22,729 nt of DNA, from contig JANXQX010000183.1 in NCBI GenBank assembly GCA_025353305.1, positions 1 through 22,729 of the forward strand, given 5' to 3'. The notes under the pieces are model-generated. The model searched no databases and was not told the DNA's origin. It saw only the letters and a program-made list of their open reading frames with translations. Position 1 is the first letter of the stretch. The number at the start of each line of letters is the position of its first letter. Origin of the DNA: Holophagaceae bacterium (GTDB lineage: Bacteria; Acidobacteriota; Holophagae; Holophagales; Holophagaceae). A program made the position numbers and the translations under genes. This document shows positions 1 through 8,190 of the stretch, one piece after another.

Positions 1-3000
1 CCCAGAATGTTTCCATCACGGTCACTCCCAACCATGCTCCGATCATCAGCAGCCCGACCACGGGCAGCTTCACGGCTCCCGCCGTCAGCAGCGTGATCTC
101 GTACAACACCTTCGCGGTCTTCGCGACGGATCCCGATAACGATGCCATCCGCTACAATGTCACCGGCACGCCGACCTTCGTCGACAACCTGGGCGGCACC
201 TCGGGCATCAGTGGCACCATCGGTATCGACCCGGCCACCGGCATCGTGAGCTTCGGCGGCAACGTGCCGAGCGGCAAGACCTCCGTCACCGCCACCTTCA
301 ACGTGACGGCCACGGACGTACTGCCCGCCAACCCCTCCTTCCAGCTGACCTCGGCCACGCAGACCGTCAGCCTGACCTTCAACAGCGGCAACCTGCCTCC
401 GGTGATCACCACCAGCAGCCTGCCCAGCCTGCCCGCCAACCACTTCATCCCCGTCTCCCAGGCCCAGGCCGGCACGGGCTTCCCGCTTTCCGCATCTGAT
501 CCCAATTCAGGGCAGGATTCCCAGCTCTGGTGGAAGCTCCTCCCCGGCACACAGGCCGGCCTGGTGCTCCAGAATGCCGTGGTCAGCGGTCCTCATGCGG
601 GTGAATTCCAGGGCGCCAACGCGGTCCTGATCACCGATGGCACCTTCAACAACAACACCCTCGCCGGCCAGTCCCTGCCCGTCAAGGTGCAGGTCACCGA
701 CCCAGGTGGTCTGACCAACGTCAAGGACCTCACGATCTCCATCGTGGGCGACCAGGTTCCCACCCTGAACAGCAACGTCTACACCGAGACCGTTTCCGGC
801 GTCGTCGCTTTCGACCCGTCCCAGGTCAAGTGGGACATCACCGGCGGCGTCAGCGCGATCACGATCTCCGATCGCTCACGCTTCTACCCCGGCCCCACCG
901 AATGGATCGGCAATTCCCCCTATGGTTTCTACACCAGCGGTGAATCCCCCGAGCCCCTCGGTGATCTCCAGGCCACCGATCTGGCCTTCTCCAACATGGG
1001 CCCCGCCCCCACCGTGCCCGACAGGAACCAGTGGTTCGGCGGCCCCATCACCCTGGCGAATGACAGCAAGCCCGCCCTCGGTTGGAACGCCCGCACCCTG
1101 TTCCGCGATCCCGAAGGCGACGGCATCACCTATGATGGCCGCGACCTGAACGTTGCGGTTCCCAACGCCTTCTACCAGAACGGCGTGACCTCGGGCTCCG
1201 TGTTCGTCAGCAGCCCCCTGTTCCCCGTGGGCCAGACCTTCACGCTCAATGGCCAGGGCGGCTCTTCGAACACCTATCCTGTTTTGAGCGGCACCCAGCC
1301 CCTGGACAATGAATACCCGATCGTGGATCCCATGACCGGCTCCCTGCGCTGGCGCCCGATCCTCATTGAGAATGTCAACGGCCTGGGCCCGCTTTCGAAC
1401 AAGGGAACCTCGGAATTCGGCAATCCCGACTACATCTTCACCAACCCCTCCGTCTGGTCCTTCACGGTCCAGGCCTACGAGCAGGTCTGGAACCCCAACA
1501 CCGGTGGATTCATCACCATTCCCACCAACAAGGGTTCCCAGAACTACACGGTCAAGGTGCAGCCCAACAACCGTCCCCAGGTCGGCAATCTCTGGACCAT
1601 CGATGGCGGCCACTTTGAAACCATCAACAACCCGGTGTCGAATCCTCTCGGTGATGGGCAGATCTCCCGAGTTGTCATCGGTGGCGGCACCAACGTCACC
1701 AGCAACCCCGGCCGTCCCAGCATCCAGGAACCCCAGTCCAAGCCCTATGGCTCGAGCGATGGCGGCGCCACCAATAATTTCCCCGGCACCACCGGCTTCC
1801 CCTACGACGATGCCAATCCCGTCACCGCCAAGTGGCGCTGGCTGTTCGCCCACGCCGGCGGCAACTCGGGCTACAACAAGGACGTCCAGATCTATGATCC
1901 GGACCGCACCACGGTCACCGGCCACCAGGACACCGTCCATGCCACCACCAAGCCCGTGGGCATCACGATCGGCACGTGGAATCTGTCGAACTACCCCGGC
2001 GCACCCGCGACCTGGCCCTCTCCTGTCGTGGATCCCAGCTCGCAGCTGATCTACAACCCCTGGATTGGACCCGCCGACGGAATCTTCCAGATCAACTGGG
2101 GTCCCAGCCGCATGCAGTACATGTTCTCCCGCATGGCCGGGTTCCAGCAGATCACTCTGCCGGTGGCCGTGCGCGACCAGTACCAGCGCCAGAACAACAC
2201 GGGTCCAACCGTGTACCCGATCTTCGGCACCATCCGCATCGCCAACGCCCGTGACCGCATCCTGATGGATGGCAACAATGAATTCGACGCGCCTCGCGGT
2301 AGCTTCGAAGGCGACGGTGGCTACGGAAACAATGGCGACTTCAACATCGAATCAGGGGAAGGCGCCACCTACACCTTCCAGTACCTGCCGATCGTGGGCT
2401 ACCCGGAATCCGGCGCTGAAACCAACGTCACGGATAATTCGTTTAGCAGCAAGGCCACCCATCTCTTCGACGGCCCCACCTTCGGTCAGACTGACGGCGC
2501 CATCTACACCATGCCCCAGTCCGGTCACAGCTCCGGCAATTTCCTCTCCACCAGCTGGATCACCCTCTACAGCTTGGAGCAGGGCAACAATCTCCTCCAC
2601 AACACCAACCCCCTGAACGACGAACGCGACTTCAACCAATACAACTACGCGGGCGCCAACGACGGCAGCGGTGGCAACGTGTCCACCGACTGGCGCACCC
2701 TCTCATGGGATCTTGTGAATCAGCGGCCCATCGCGGATGCCCAGCGCACAGCTAGCGGCAGCTGGTCCAACCACGAGGCCCGTGCCCAGGTCATCCCCTC
2801 CAACAGCCCCTACCTTTTCACCGTCGACAACGGCGTGAATAGCGAATTAGATGTGCCGGGCTACTTCGGCAACTACCCGACCGAGCAGACGGGCACCGTC
2901 CCGCAGCAGCTCCGCCGCGTCAACTTCACCCAGAACAACCGCAACGCCGGCTGGTACTACGGTCAGCGCCAGAGTGAAATCAACTATGTCCGCGCCATTG

Positions 3001-5201
3001 CCGGTCGTTCGACCAGCACGCTGGACGACAGCACGAACCCCGATGGCTCCGGCTTCATCGACGGTCTGCTCCGCTGGACCTACACCTGGCCCACGATCCG
3101 CACCAACAGCACCGCTGGACGCACCACGACCGGTGTCGCCAACGTCTATGAAATCGCCGACGTGCTCGAAATGGCCGTCCCGAACATGGGCGGCAATGCC
3201 CGCTGGTTCTTCACCGGCAACGGCAACCCCGAGGGTGCGAACTCCTTCGGTCGCCATGGTCTGAGCGGCATGGATATCGTTTCCGTGCCGATCGGCGTCC
3301 TGGACGGCACGGGCATCAACCCGCTGTCCGGCTCTGGCACCATCCTGGGCACCGCCACTGCCGCCACTAACGTCTGGAGCTTCACTGGCTTCACCGGCGC
3401 CGGCCCCGGCGGCCTCATTGACAAGGCGGCCTTCCACACCGTCACCGATTCCATCTGGGTCCCCAACAATGCCATCGGCGTGTTCAACCTGCCCAACGCC
3501 TCCACCTTCACTGCGGGCGTGAGCTACACCCAGCTGCCCTTCGTCGGCATCAAGGGCTACCTCAACAACGACGGCTCGCTGCCAGGCATCATGGATCCCC
3601 GGTTCCAGTACTCGCAGGGCTGGAATAAGGATGATCGCTTCAACTCCAACCCAGGCCTACTGGACCTGAACTCCGGCGATCGCGCTTTCTTCCTTTGGCT
3701 GAAGCGGGAACCTGTCACCACCACTGAATCCTGGGGCACCTACGGCGCGGCCATGATGAGCACCGGCCCCGCCGCCGCCACCGGCACCTTCACCACCCTG
3801 CCCGGCTTCACCATGGGCGAATTCCTGACTGACACCTTCAGCCAGATCAGCTTCGCCACCGGGTCCATCCCCGGCGTCAACCAGGCAGGCAATGCCGGCC
3901 TGACCCGCTCCGGCGAGAACTCCGGCTTCTCCACCTGGCAGCGCAGCCAGTGGGCCCAGTTGGCTCCGGCCATGGGTCCCCAGGCTACCAACCCCGCGCA
4001 GACCTACCCCTACACGGTCCTGCCTTTCCCCAAGTCCCGCCTGGTCAACCCGACCACCAACGTCACCACGTCCACCAACCTGTTTGGTAACGTGACCAAT
4101 GGCTTCAACGCTATCGGCACCACGGTGGTCTCCACTGAGGGTGGCGTCCGCGACAGCCTGGTGATCTACGGCGTTCGCGACCACTCCCTGAACATGGACG
4201 GCACGGCCAACGCCAATGGTGCGCATTTCGGCGCCGCCGGCATCGAACCCGGCAGCCCGGTGCTCGCCCAGTGGGCCAACCCGTCTGCCACGCTTGCCGA
4301 CCCCACCCCCTTGGATGGGGCCCGGGTCGACAAGTTCCTCCTGGCCGACACCGGCACCCTGCCCGCCACGATCACCAACTTCTACAGCCCCTTCCGCACC
4401 CACATCAAGGGTTTCAAGGAAGTCGCCCAGTTGAAGATGAACTTCGTGGTCGGCCAGAACTGGCCCTCGGTCAACCCCGCCACGGTCCAGAAGATTCCCG
4501 CGACCATCGAACAGGCCTGGCCGATGTACTCCGGTCAGATCACCGACCCCACCAACACCTCCACGGGTGGAGCTGTTGACATGGGCCGTCCTGTCCTCTC
4601 GCCGGTCCGCCTGCTCAGGATCATGGACTACAAGCAGAACTACACCAGTAACGACCGCATCCAGACCGTCATCGACCTGGCGAACAGCGATCCTAGCAAC
4701 TCCACCAGTGGATTTGGCGCCCAGTCCCTGTCCACCCTGCCTTTGGACCTGGCGAACGTCTTCGACCTCAACTCCTACAACCTGAGCGGCAACACGTACA
4801 TCGACCGCATGTCCACCACGACCCTGGCCTGGCAGGCTTCTGTCAACAACCAGGTCATCCCGAGCGGCTACATCGTCGAGCTCTACTTCTACGGCAAGGA
4901 GGGCGCAGCTGCTCCCTTCAGTAGTGGCGCGCCCTACCTGAACCACACCTTCCGCCTTGGCCACATCGGCAGCCAGAGCCAGGTCCAGGTTCTACACCTG
5001 CCCGCCTTCAAGACCTTCTCCGGTCTGAGCCATCCGTTCAGTGGCAACTGGTACTTCTTCAAGGTCCGATCCTTCTGGACCCAGACCGCACCAGGCGTCC
5101 GTGTCGACATGGAAAAAGCCCCGACCACCTTGGGTATCCCCTATGCGTACGCGGACTTCGTCTCGGCGCCATTCTTGGCCAAGGGCCTCTTCGGTCCCTG
5201 A
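1..5201 (+). CDS. Giant secreted/surface protein with Ig/cadherin-like repeats (5'-truncated by window edge)
   Basis: The reading frame is open from base 3 to the TGA at 5199-5201, so about 1,732 residues are visible and the N-terminus, including any signal peptide, lies outside the window. The GTG at 93 is not a credible start because the frame continues upstream with the same character. The first ~250 residues look like cadherin or putative-Ig modules: 'ATDPDNDAIRYNV', 'IDPATGIVSFGG' and 'VTATDV' are typical calcium-site/strand signatures, and a second unit contains 'VQVTDPGGLTNV'. The middle is long and Asn/Thr/Ser/Gly/Pro-rich without a family I recognise. The last ~120 residues have an Fn3-like pattern ('TLAWQASVNNQVIPSGYIVE' to 'YFFKVRSFW'). 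I find no cysteine in the visible protein, no C-terminal membrane anchor and no LPXTG, PEP-CTERM or obvious type IX signal. Codons strongly favour C at the third position, suggesting high expression. A surface or adhesion role is inference. Confidence 0.85.
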   Translation, partial: QNVSITVTPNHAPIISSPTTGSFTAPAVSSVISYNTFAVFATDPDNDAIRYNVTGTPTFVDNLGGTSGISGTIGIDPATGIVSFGGNVPSGKTSVTATFNVTATDVLPANPSFQLTSATQTVSLTFNSGNLPPVITTSSLPSLPANHFIPVSQAQAGTGFPLSASDPNSGQDSQLWWKLLPGTQAGLVLQNAVVSGPHAGEFQGANAVLITDGTFNNNTLAGQSLPVKVQVTDPGGLTNVKDLTISIVGDQVPTLNSNVYTETVSGVVAFDPSQVKWDITGGVSAITISDRSRFYPGPTEWIGNSPYGFYTSGESPEPLGDLQATDLAFSNMGPAPTVPDRNQWFGGPITLANDSKPALGWNARTLFRDPEGDGITYDGRDLNVAVPNAFYQNGVTSGSVFVSSPLFPVGQTFTLNGQGGSSNTYPVLSGTQPLDNEYPIVDPMTGSLRWRPILIENVNGLGPLSNKGTSEFGNPDYIFTNPSVWSFTVQAYEQVWNPNTGGFITIPTNKGSQNYTVKVQPNNRPQVGNLWTIDGGHFETINNPVSNPLGDGQISRVVIGGGTNVTSNPGRPSIQEPQSKPYGSSDGGATNNFPGTTGFPYDDANPVTAKWRWLFAHAGGNSGYNKDVQIYDPDRTTVTGHQDTVHATTKPVGITIGTWNLSNYPGAPATWPSPVVDPSSQLIYNPWIGPADGIFQINWGPSRMQYMFSRMAGFQQITLPVAVRDQYQRQNNTGPTVYPIFGTIRIANARDRILMDGNNEFDAPRGSFEGDGGYGNNGDFNIESGEGATYTFQYLPIVGYPESGAETNVTDNSFSSKATHLFDGPTFGQTDGAIYTMPQSGHSSGNFLSTSWITLYSLEQGNNLLHNTNPLNDERDFNQYNYAGANDGSGGNVSTDWRTLSWDLVNQRPIADAQRTASGSWSNHEARAQVIPSNSPYLFTVDNGVNSELDVPGYFGNYPTEQTGTVPQQLRRVNFTQNNRNAGWYYGQRQSEINYVRAIAGRSTSTLDDSTNPDGSGFIDGLLRWTYTWPTIRTNSTAGRTTTGVANVYEIADVLEMAVPNMGGNARWFFTGNGNPEGANSFGRHGLSGMDIVSVPIGVLDGTGINPLSGSGTILGTATAATNVWSFTGFTGAGPGGLIDKAAFHTVTDSIWVPNNAIGVFNLPNASTFTAGVSYTQLPFVGIKGYLNNDGSLPGIMDPRFQYSQGWNKDDRFNSNPGLLDLNSGDRAFFLWLKREPVTTTESWGTYGAAMMSTGPAAATGTFTTLPGFTMGEFLTDTFSQISFATGSIPGVNQAGNAGLTRSGENSGFSTWQRSQWAQLAPAMGPQATNPAQTYPYTVLPFPKSRLVNPTTNVTTSTNLFGNVTNGFNAIGTTVVSTEGGVRDSLVIYGVRDHSLNMDGTANANGAHFGAAGIEPGSPVLAQWANPSATLADPTPLDGARVDKFLLADTGTLPATITNFYSPFRTHIKGFKEVAQLKMNFVVGQNWPSVNPATVQKIPATIEQAWPMYSGQITDPTNTSTGGAVDMGRPVLSPVRLLRIMDYKQNYTSNDRIQTVIDLANSDPSNSTSGFGAQSLSTLPLDLANVFDLNSYNLSGNTYIDRMSTTTLAWQASVNNQVIPSGYIVELYFYGKEGAAAPFSSGAPYLNHTFRLGHIGSQSQVQVLHLPAFKTFSGLSHPFSGNWYFFKVRSFWTQTAPGVRVDMEKAPTTLGIPYAYADFVSAPFLAKGLFGP

Positions 5202-5224
5202 TACAATCCAAGATCCACGGATCG

Positions 5225-5254
5225 AAAAAGGGGCCCCCCGGGGCCCCTTTTTTT
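5225..5254 (+). terminator. Intrinsic terminator of the giant surface protein gene
   Basis: An A5 run, GGGGCCCC, a 2-nt spacer, GGGGCCCC and T7 lie 24 bases after the stop codon. The arms are fully complementary, the stem is very GC-rich, and the U-tract follows directly. This is a textbook rho-independent terminator for the upstream (+) gene. The A-run before the stem could also let it act on the opposite strand. Confidence 0.93.
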
Positions 5255-5307
5255 AGGCGGAGTTACGTCTCGGCCAGCGCGCTTCTGGCCGAGGCGTTAC
5301 TCCGCCT
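5255..5307. repeat. Long near-perfect inverted repeat (23-bp arms, 7-nt loop)
   Basis: The arm at 5255-5277 and the arm at 5285-5307 are reverse complements at 21 of 23 positions, with the 7-base loop CGCGCTT between them. The structure starts right after the T-run of the terminator. It is not followed by a T-run, so it is not a second classical terminator. It overlaps the start of the first copy of the direct repeat (5273-5389). It could be a REP/MITE-like palindromic element or a structured RNA. Its function is unknown. Confidence 0.8.
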
Positions 5308-5389
5308 CCAGTTATCGGGCGCAGGCGCCCTCCCGTTCACTGCGTTCGCGGAGCTGGAGCCTCTATGTCGGCCGCAGGCCGACGCGATT
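5273..5389. repeat. Structured direct repeat, copy 1 (~117 bp)
   Basis: Starts GCCAGCGC and shares blocks GAGGCGTTACT, CCTCCAG, TTGGAGCCTCT-like and TGTCGGCCGCAGGC with the copy at 5439-5555, roughly 80% identical by hand alignment with small indels. It contains two short perfect hairpins: GGGCGC/GCGCCC at 5317-5330 and TCGGCC-GCA-GGCCGA at 5368-5382. CTCCAG and CTGGAG enclose the first. No open reading frame here looks like a protein. Probably a dispersed intergenic repeat of this genome. Confidence 0.75.
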
Positions 5390-5438
5390 GCTGGTGGTCC
5401 GAGGGAAGATGGCGGCTGTGAAGCTCGCCTATGGGGAA

Positions 5439-5555
5439 GCCAGCGCTCTTCTGCCCGAGGCGTTACTGCACCTCCAGCTATCAGGCGAAGTGCGCCTCCC
5501 TGGTCACTCCATTCGCAGCGTTGGAGCCTCTTTGTCGGCCGCAGGCTCGGCGATT
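5439..5555. repeat. Structured direct repeat, copy 2 (~117 bp)
   Basis: Diverged second copy of the element at 5273-5389, 166 bp downstream. It keeps the internal hairpin as AGGCG-AAGTG-CGCCT (5483-5497). Relative to copy 1 the closing pair has changed from G:C to A:T on both sides, which hints at selection on structure. The large left hairpin arm of copy 1 is not present here. The rest of the 5202-5758 gene-free stretch (about 5390-5438 and 5560-5740) shows nothing I can name. Confidence 0.7.
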
Positions 5556-5758
5556 CCACCGAAGAACTCAGAAAGCGGAAGGCGCTTGTTTATTGTTCCG
5601 GTCCTAGAGCGGAGAGGTGATTCGCGCTCGTGGAAAACCAGGCACCTTGGAATCTTTCACGGCACCCAAGAAAGACCGATGTTAAGCTGAAATGTGCACT
5701 TTCGCCCGGCCAAGGCGAATGCCAATTTATGATTGTTCCCCTTTGGAGTGGTTTTCAT

Positions 5759-6580
5759 ATGCCCCGGAATTTGACGACATCCTTTCTTGGCTCGATCCTC
5801 GGCGTCTTGGTTTGCGGTGTCGCCCTTCAATCGGCTTCACTTCAATCGGTTGCGCCTAAACCGCCTGCACCTCGGACAAGCGCCTCCAAATCGGTCGCGC
5901 CCCAACCGGCCACGCCGCAATCAACCGCGCCTCAGTCCAGCGCAAGGCGTTGGAAATGCACCATGGAAATCCGTGGAAAGACCAACCGCACCTGGGCGGC
6001 GGAATACAAGGGCGCCCCCGAACAGCGTTCCGTCTCGGAAGATTTCAATTATTCCATTCCGGGCTTCCTGGAAGAGAAAACGGAGCCCGATGGAACGGTG
6101 GCCTTCGAATTCCTGGCGGATGAATCGCGCAAGGCGGATCGCCGGGCACGCGCCATGATGATGGACTCGACCACCAGGGCCGGGAGCACCAAGAACATCG
6201 TGGTGGACTCGGACACGATCACCAGCGTCCCGGTCTGGCGCTTTGAATCCCCTGGGCGCGGGCAGCGGATCTTTCCGGCCAAAGTCGAAGTCATGTTGCA
6301 AGGCACCCAATCCAACGCGCCGGTGTCCATGATCGCGACGCAGGCGTCCCAGTCGCGCCCGATCTATTCAATCCCGCTGATGGACGCCCGCTCCGCCCCC
6401 ATCGATTTCACCGCTCCGGCGCTGGCCTTCCAGGGCCTCGCGCTTTGGGCGCTGCCCAACGCGAAGGGTGCCTTCACGACCTCAGCCACCGTGACCTACG
6501 TGAATGCGCCGATTCAAGGTTTCCAGAAACTGAACGGAACCGTGGTGGTGAATTTCAATTTCGATGGGCTGGCAAAATAG
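5759..6580 (+). CDS. Exported protein of unknown function with Pro/Ala-rich linker
   Basis: 273 residues. I chose the ATG at 5759 because GGAG sits 10 bases upstream and the protein then starts with a proper Sec signal: 'MPRNL' followed by a hydrophobic core to about residue 24. The only early Cys (residue 18) does not sit in a good lipobox, so cleavage by signal peptidase I is more likely. Residues ~25-62 are a low-complexity stretch built from Ser/Ala/Pro/Gln units such as 'SVAP' and 'STAPQ'. The rest (63-273) looks like a mixed, beta-rich globular domain with many alternating hydrophobic residues near the end ('TVVVNFNFDGL'), and I recognise no family. It precedes another exported protein by 39 bases on the same strand, so the two may be co-transcribed. 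The product probably acts in the periplasm or outer membrane, which is inference from the signal alone. Confidence 0.7.
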   Translation: MPRNLTTSFLGSILGVLVCGVALQSASLQSVAPKPPAPRTSASKSVAPQPATPQSTAPQSSARRWKCTMEIRGKTNRTWAAEYKGAPEQRSVSEDFNYSIPGFLEEKTEPDGTVAFEFLADESRKADRRARAMMMDSTTRAGSTKNIVVDSDTITSVPVWRFESPGRGQRIFPAKVEVMLQGTQSNAPVSMIATQASQSRPIYSIPLMDARSAPIDFTAPALAFQGLALWALPNAKGAFTTSATVTYVNAPIQGFQKLNGTVVVNFNFDGLAK

Positions 6581-6619
6581 TCTTTTGGCGACCCATGAAT
6601 GTGGCCTATTGGAGCCTTG

Positions 6620-7480
6620 ATGTTCTTGAAACCAGTCTGTCTGGCGTTTCTGGTCCTGATGCCAGGACTCGCCTTGCCCGCGCCCGATACAATTCCTGCC
6701 CAGCATGCGCCAGAACTGCAACTGGACCAGGTCCTGGAACGGAATTACCAGGCGCGCGGGGGTCTGGACAAGCTGAGGGCGCTGCGGTCCTTTCGTATGA
6801 CCATGGATTTCAAGGTCAAGGACCAAAGTTTTCCCATGACCATCGAGGCGCGCCGCCCCGCCCGATTCCGGGCTGAATTGAACGTCAGCGGCGCCTTGAT
6901 GATCCAGGCCTTCGATGGAAAAACGGGGTGGGTGGTGAACCCGCTTTCGAGCCAGAATCACGCCCGTATGATGGGCAAGGCGGAGCGGAATCAAATCGAG
7001 AACCAGGCCGATATTGACGGTCCTTTGGTGGACTGGAAACTGAAGGGTCATGCGCTAGAGCTCCTGGGCCGGGAAAAACTGCCCGAGGGTGATTTCATCA
7101 AATTGAAAATCACCATGAAAGGGGGACAGGAATTCGTCTCCTACCTGGATGCCAATACTTTTCTTGAAGTGAAACAGATCACGACCCGCACCATCGAAGG
7201 CAACAAGGTCGAGGGCGAAAGCATCTTCGGGGACTACCGCCCGGTCAACGGCCTGCTATTCCCGTACAAAATGGAATCGGGACCCAAGGGCTCGGAGAAT
7301 CGGCAGACGATCACCGTCAAAAGCATAGAATTGGATCCTGAACTGAACGACGACCGGTTCACGGAACCCCCCCAAGATCCGGCACCGCCAAAGTCAGCCG
7401 TGCCGCCCAAACCTGCAGACGCCCCCAAAGCTATTGAGCCTTCGAAACCAGGCGCAGCCGGCGAGGTTCCTAAACTGTGA
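6620..7480 (+). CDS. LolA-like outer-membrane lipoprotein-sorting family protein
   Basis: 286 residues. The start at 6620 is supported by GGAG five bases upstream and by the signal peptide it gives ('MFLKPVCLAFLVLMPGLALP', cleavage near 'LPAPD'). The ATG at 6599 would add seven residues without a better ribosome site. The body matches the LolA/RseB half-barrel style: an amphipathic 'QLDQVLERNYQARGGLDKLR' opening, then repeated strands ('FRMTMDFKVKDQSF', 'FRAELNVSGALMIQAFDGKT', 'LEVKQITTRTIEGNKVE', 'NGLLFPYKME') typical of exported proteins annotated as outer-membrane lipoprotein-sorting proteins. Such proteins bind acyl chains in the periplasm, but its true cargo cannot be told from sequence. 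The last ~40 residues are a Pro/Ala/Lys-rich tail not part of the fold. It lies between an exported unknown and a TPR protein on the same strand. Confidence 0.72.
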   Translation: MFLKPVCLAFLVLMPGLALPAPDTIPAQHAPELQLDQVLERNYQARGGLDKLRALRSFRMTMDFKVKDQSFPMTIEARRPARFRAELNVSGALMIQAFDGKTGWVVNPLSSQNHARMMGKAERNQIENQADIDGPLVDWKLKGHALELLGREKLPEGDFIKLKITMKGGQEFVSYLDANTFLEVKQITTRTIEGNKVEGESIFGDYRPVNGLLFPYKMESGPKGSENRQTITVKSIELDPELNDDRFTEPPQDPAPPKSAVPPKPADAPKAIEPSKPGAAGEVPKL

Positions 7481-7507
7481 TTTGGCTGTTCCGGCGGAAA
7501 CCAAATC
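7479..7507. other. Hairpin in the gap before the TPR gene
   Basis: GATTTGG (7479-7485) and CCAAATC (7501-7507) are perfect complements, with an inner TTCC/GGAA pair around GGC. It overlaps the stop codon of the LolA-like gene. There is no T-run, so it is not a classical terminator. It could be an mRNA stability element, a weak attenuator or an operator. Confidence 0.4.
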
Positions 7508-7540
7508 GCTAAACTGAAAGATTGACCGTTAGGACTGACC

Positions 7541-8173
7541 ATGGCGCAAGCTAACCCCGCGACTCCCAAAAGGCCCAAGGGCCTGAAGCCCCTGAATCCG
7601 GCGGTCAAGGGCATCATTGATGCGGCCTTCCAGATGCATAAGAAGGGCAATCTGGCACAGGCAGAAATTCTTTATCACCAGGTTTTGCAACATGAACCGG
7701 GGAACCCTTTCGCCTTGTACGGCGTGGGGGCCATCGCCGTGGCCCGCGGTGAGATGGAAAAGGCGATTCCGCTCTTGAAAAAATCCATGGCCAATGGCTA
7801 TCACCACGAAGCCAGCTACACCCACCTGGGCATCGCGCTCCAGTCGCTGAACCGGTTTGACGAGGCCCTTGCCGTCTACCGGATGGGGAAGAAGCTTGAT
7901 CCCAAGAATCCCCGCTATCCATGCAACACGTCGGTGCTGCTGGCGCAGCAGGGCGACCCCGAGGCGGCGCTCAAAGAGGTCCTGAAGGCCATCAAGCTCG
8001 ATCCGGCCTTCGTGCCCGCCCACGTGAATGCTGGCACCTTCCTGCAGTCCCTGGAGCGCTACGAAGAGGCCGCGGCAATGTTCGAGCAGGTCCTGCAGCT
8101 GGACCCCAACCATGTTCCGGCCCGGCAGGCCCTGGCCGCCATGCGTAAATTGATCGTGGCGAGAAGCCTTTAA
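7541..8173 (+). CDS. Tetratricopeptide repeat (TPR) protein
   Basis: 210 residues, start supported by AGGA six bases upstream. After a basic, Pro-rich N-terminus (1-20) there are about five TPR units. Recognisable helix pairs are near 24-55 ('AAFQMHKKGNLAQAEILYHQ', then 'PGNPFALYGVGAIAVARGE'), 57-90, 92-124 ('SYTHLGIALQSLNRFDEALA'), 128-158 and 160-195 ('NAGTFLQSLERYEEAAAMFE'). The W/L-G-Y-A-F-A-P spacing of the 34-residue motif is clear. It has no signal peptide, membrane segment or enzyme domain, so it is most likely a cytoplasmic protein-protein interaction scaffold. It ends 17 bases from the convergent PIN gene. Its partner is unknown; the preceding exported genes are only weak context because a 60-base gap with a hairpin separates them. 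Confidence 0.85.
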   Translation: MAQANPATPKRPKGLKPLNPAVKGIIDAAFQMHKKGNLAQAEILYHQVLQHEPGNPFALYGVGAIAVARGEMEKAIPLLKKSMANGYHHEASYTHLGIALQSLNRFDEALAVYRMGKKLDPKNPRYPCNTSVLLAQQGDPEAALKEVLKAIKLDPAFVPAHVNAGTFLQSLERYEEAAAMFEQVLQLDPNHVPARQALAAMRKLIVARSL

Positions 8174-8190
8174 TCTGGCATTTCCATCGG

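Noticed and set aside
876..1940. Long minus-strand open frame (354 codons) opposite the giant gene
   Set aside because: Gly/Val/Ala-rich with no fold-like pattern. It arises from the strong C-ending codon bias of the sense gene, which removes stops on the other strand.
3657..4964. Minus-strand open frame of 435 codons
   Set aside because: Same codon-bias artefact; no motif, no ribosome site, composition unlike real proteins of this window.
5255..5560. Possible CRISPR array or riboswitch in the repeated intergenic region
   Set aside because: Only two diverged copies at 166-bp spacing without uniform short repeats and spacers, and it follows a terminator rather than preceding a gene as a riboswitch would.
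5388..5690. Plus-strand open frame of 100 codons over the repeat copies
   Set aside because: It runs through the structured repeat, has no ribosome site and no protein-like pattern.
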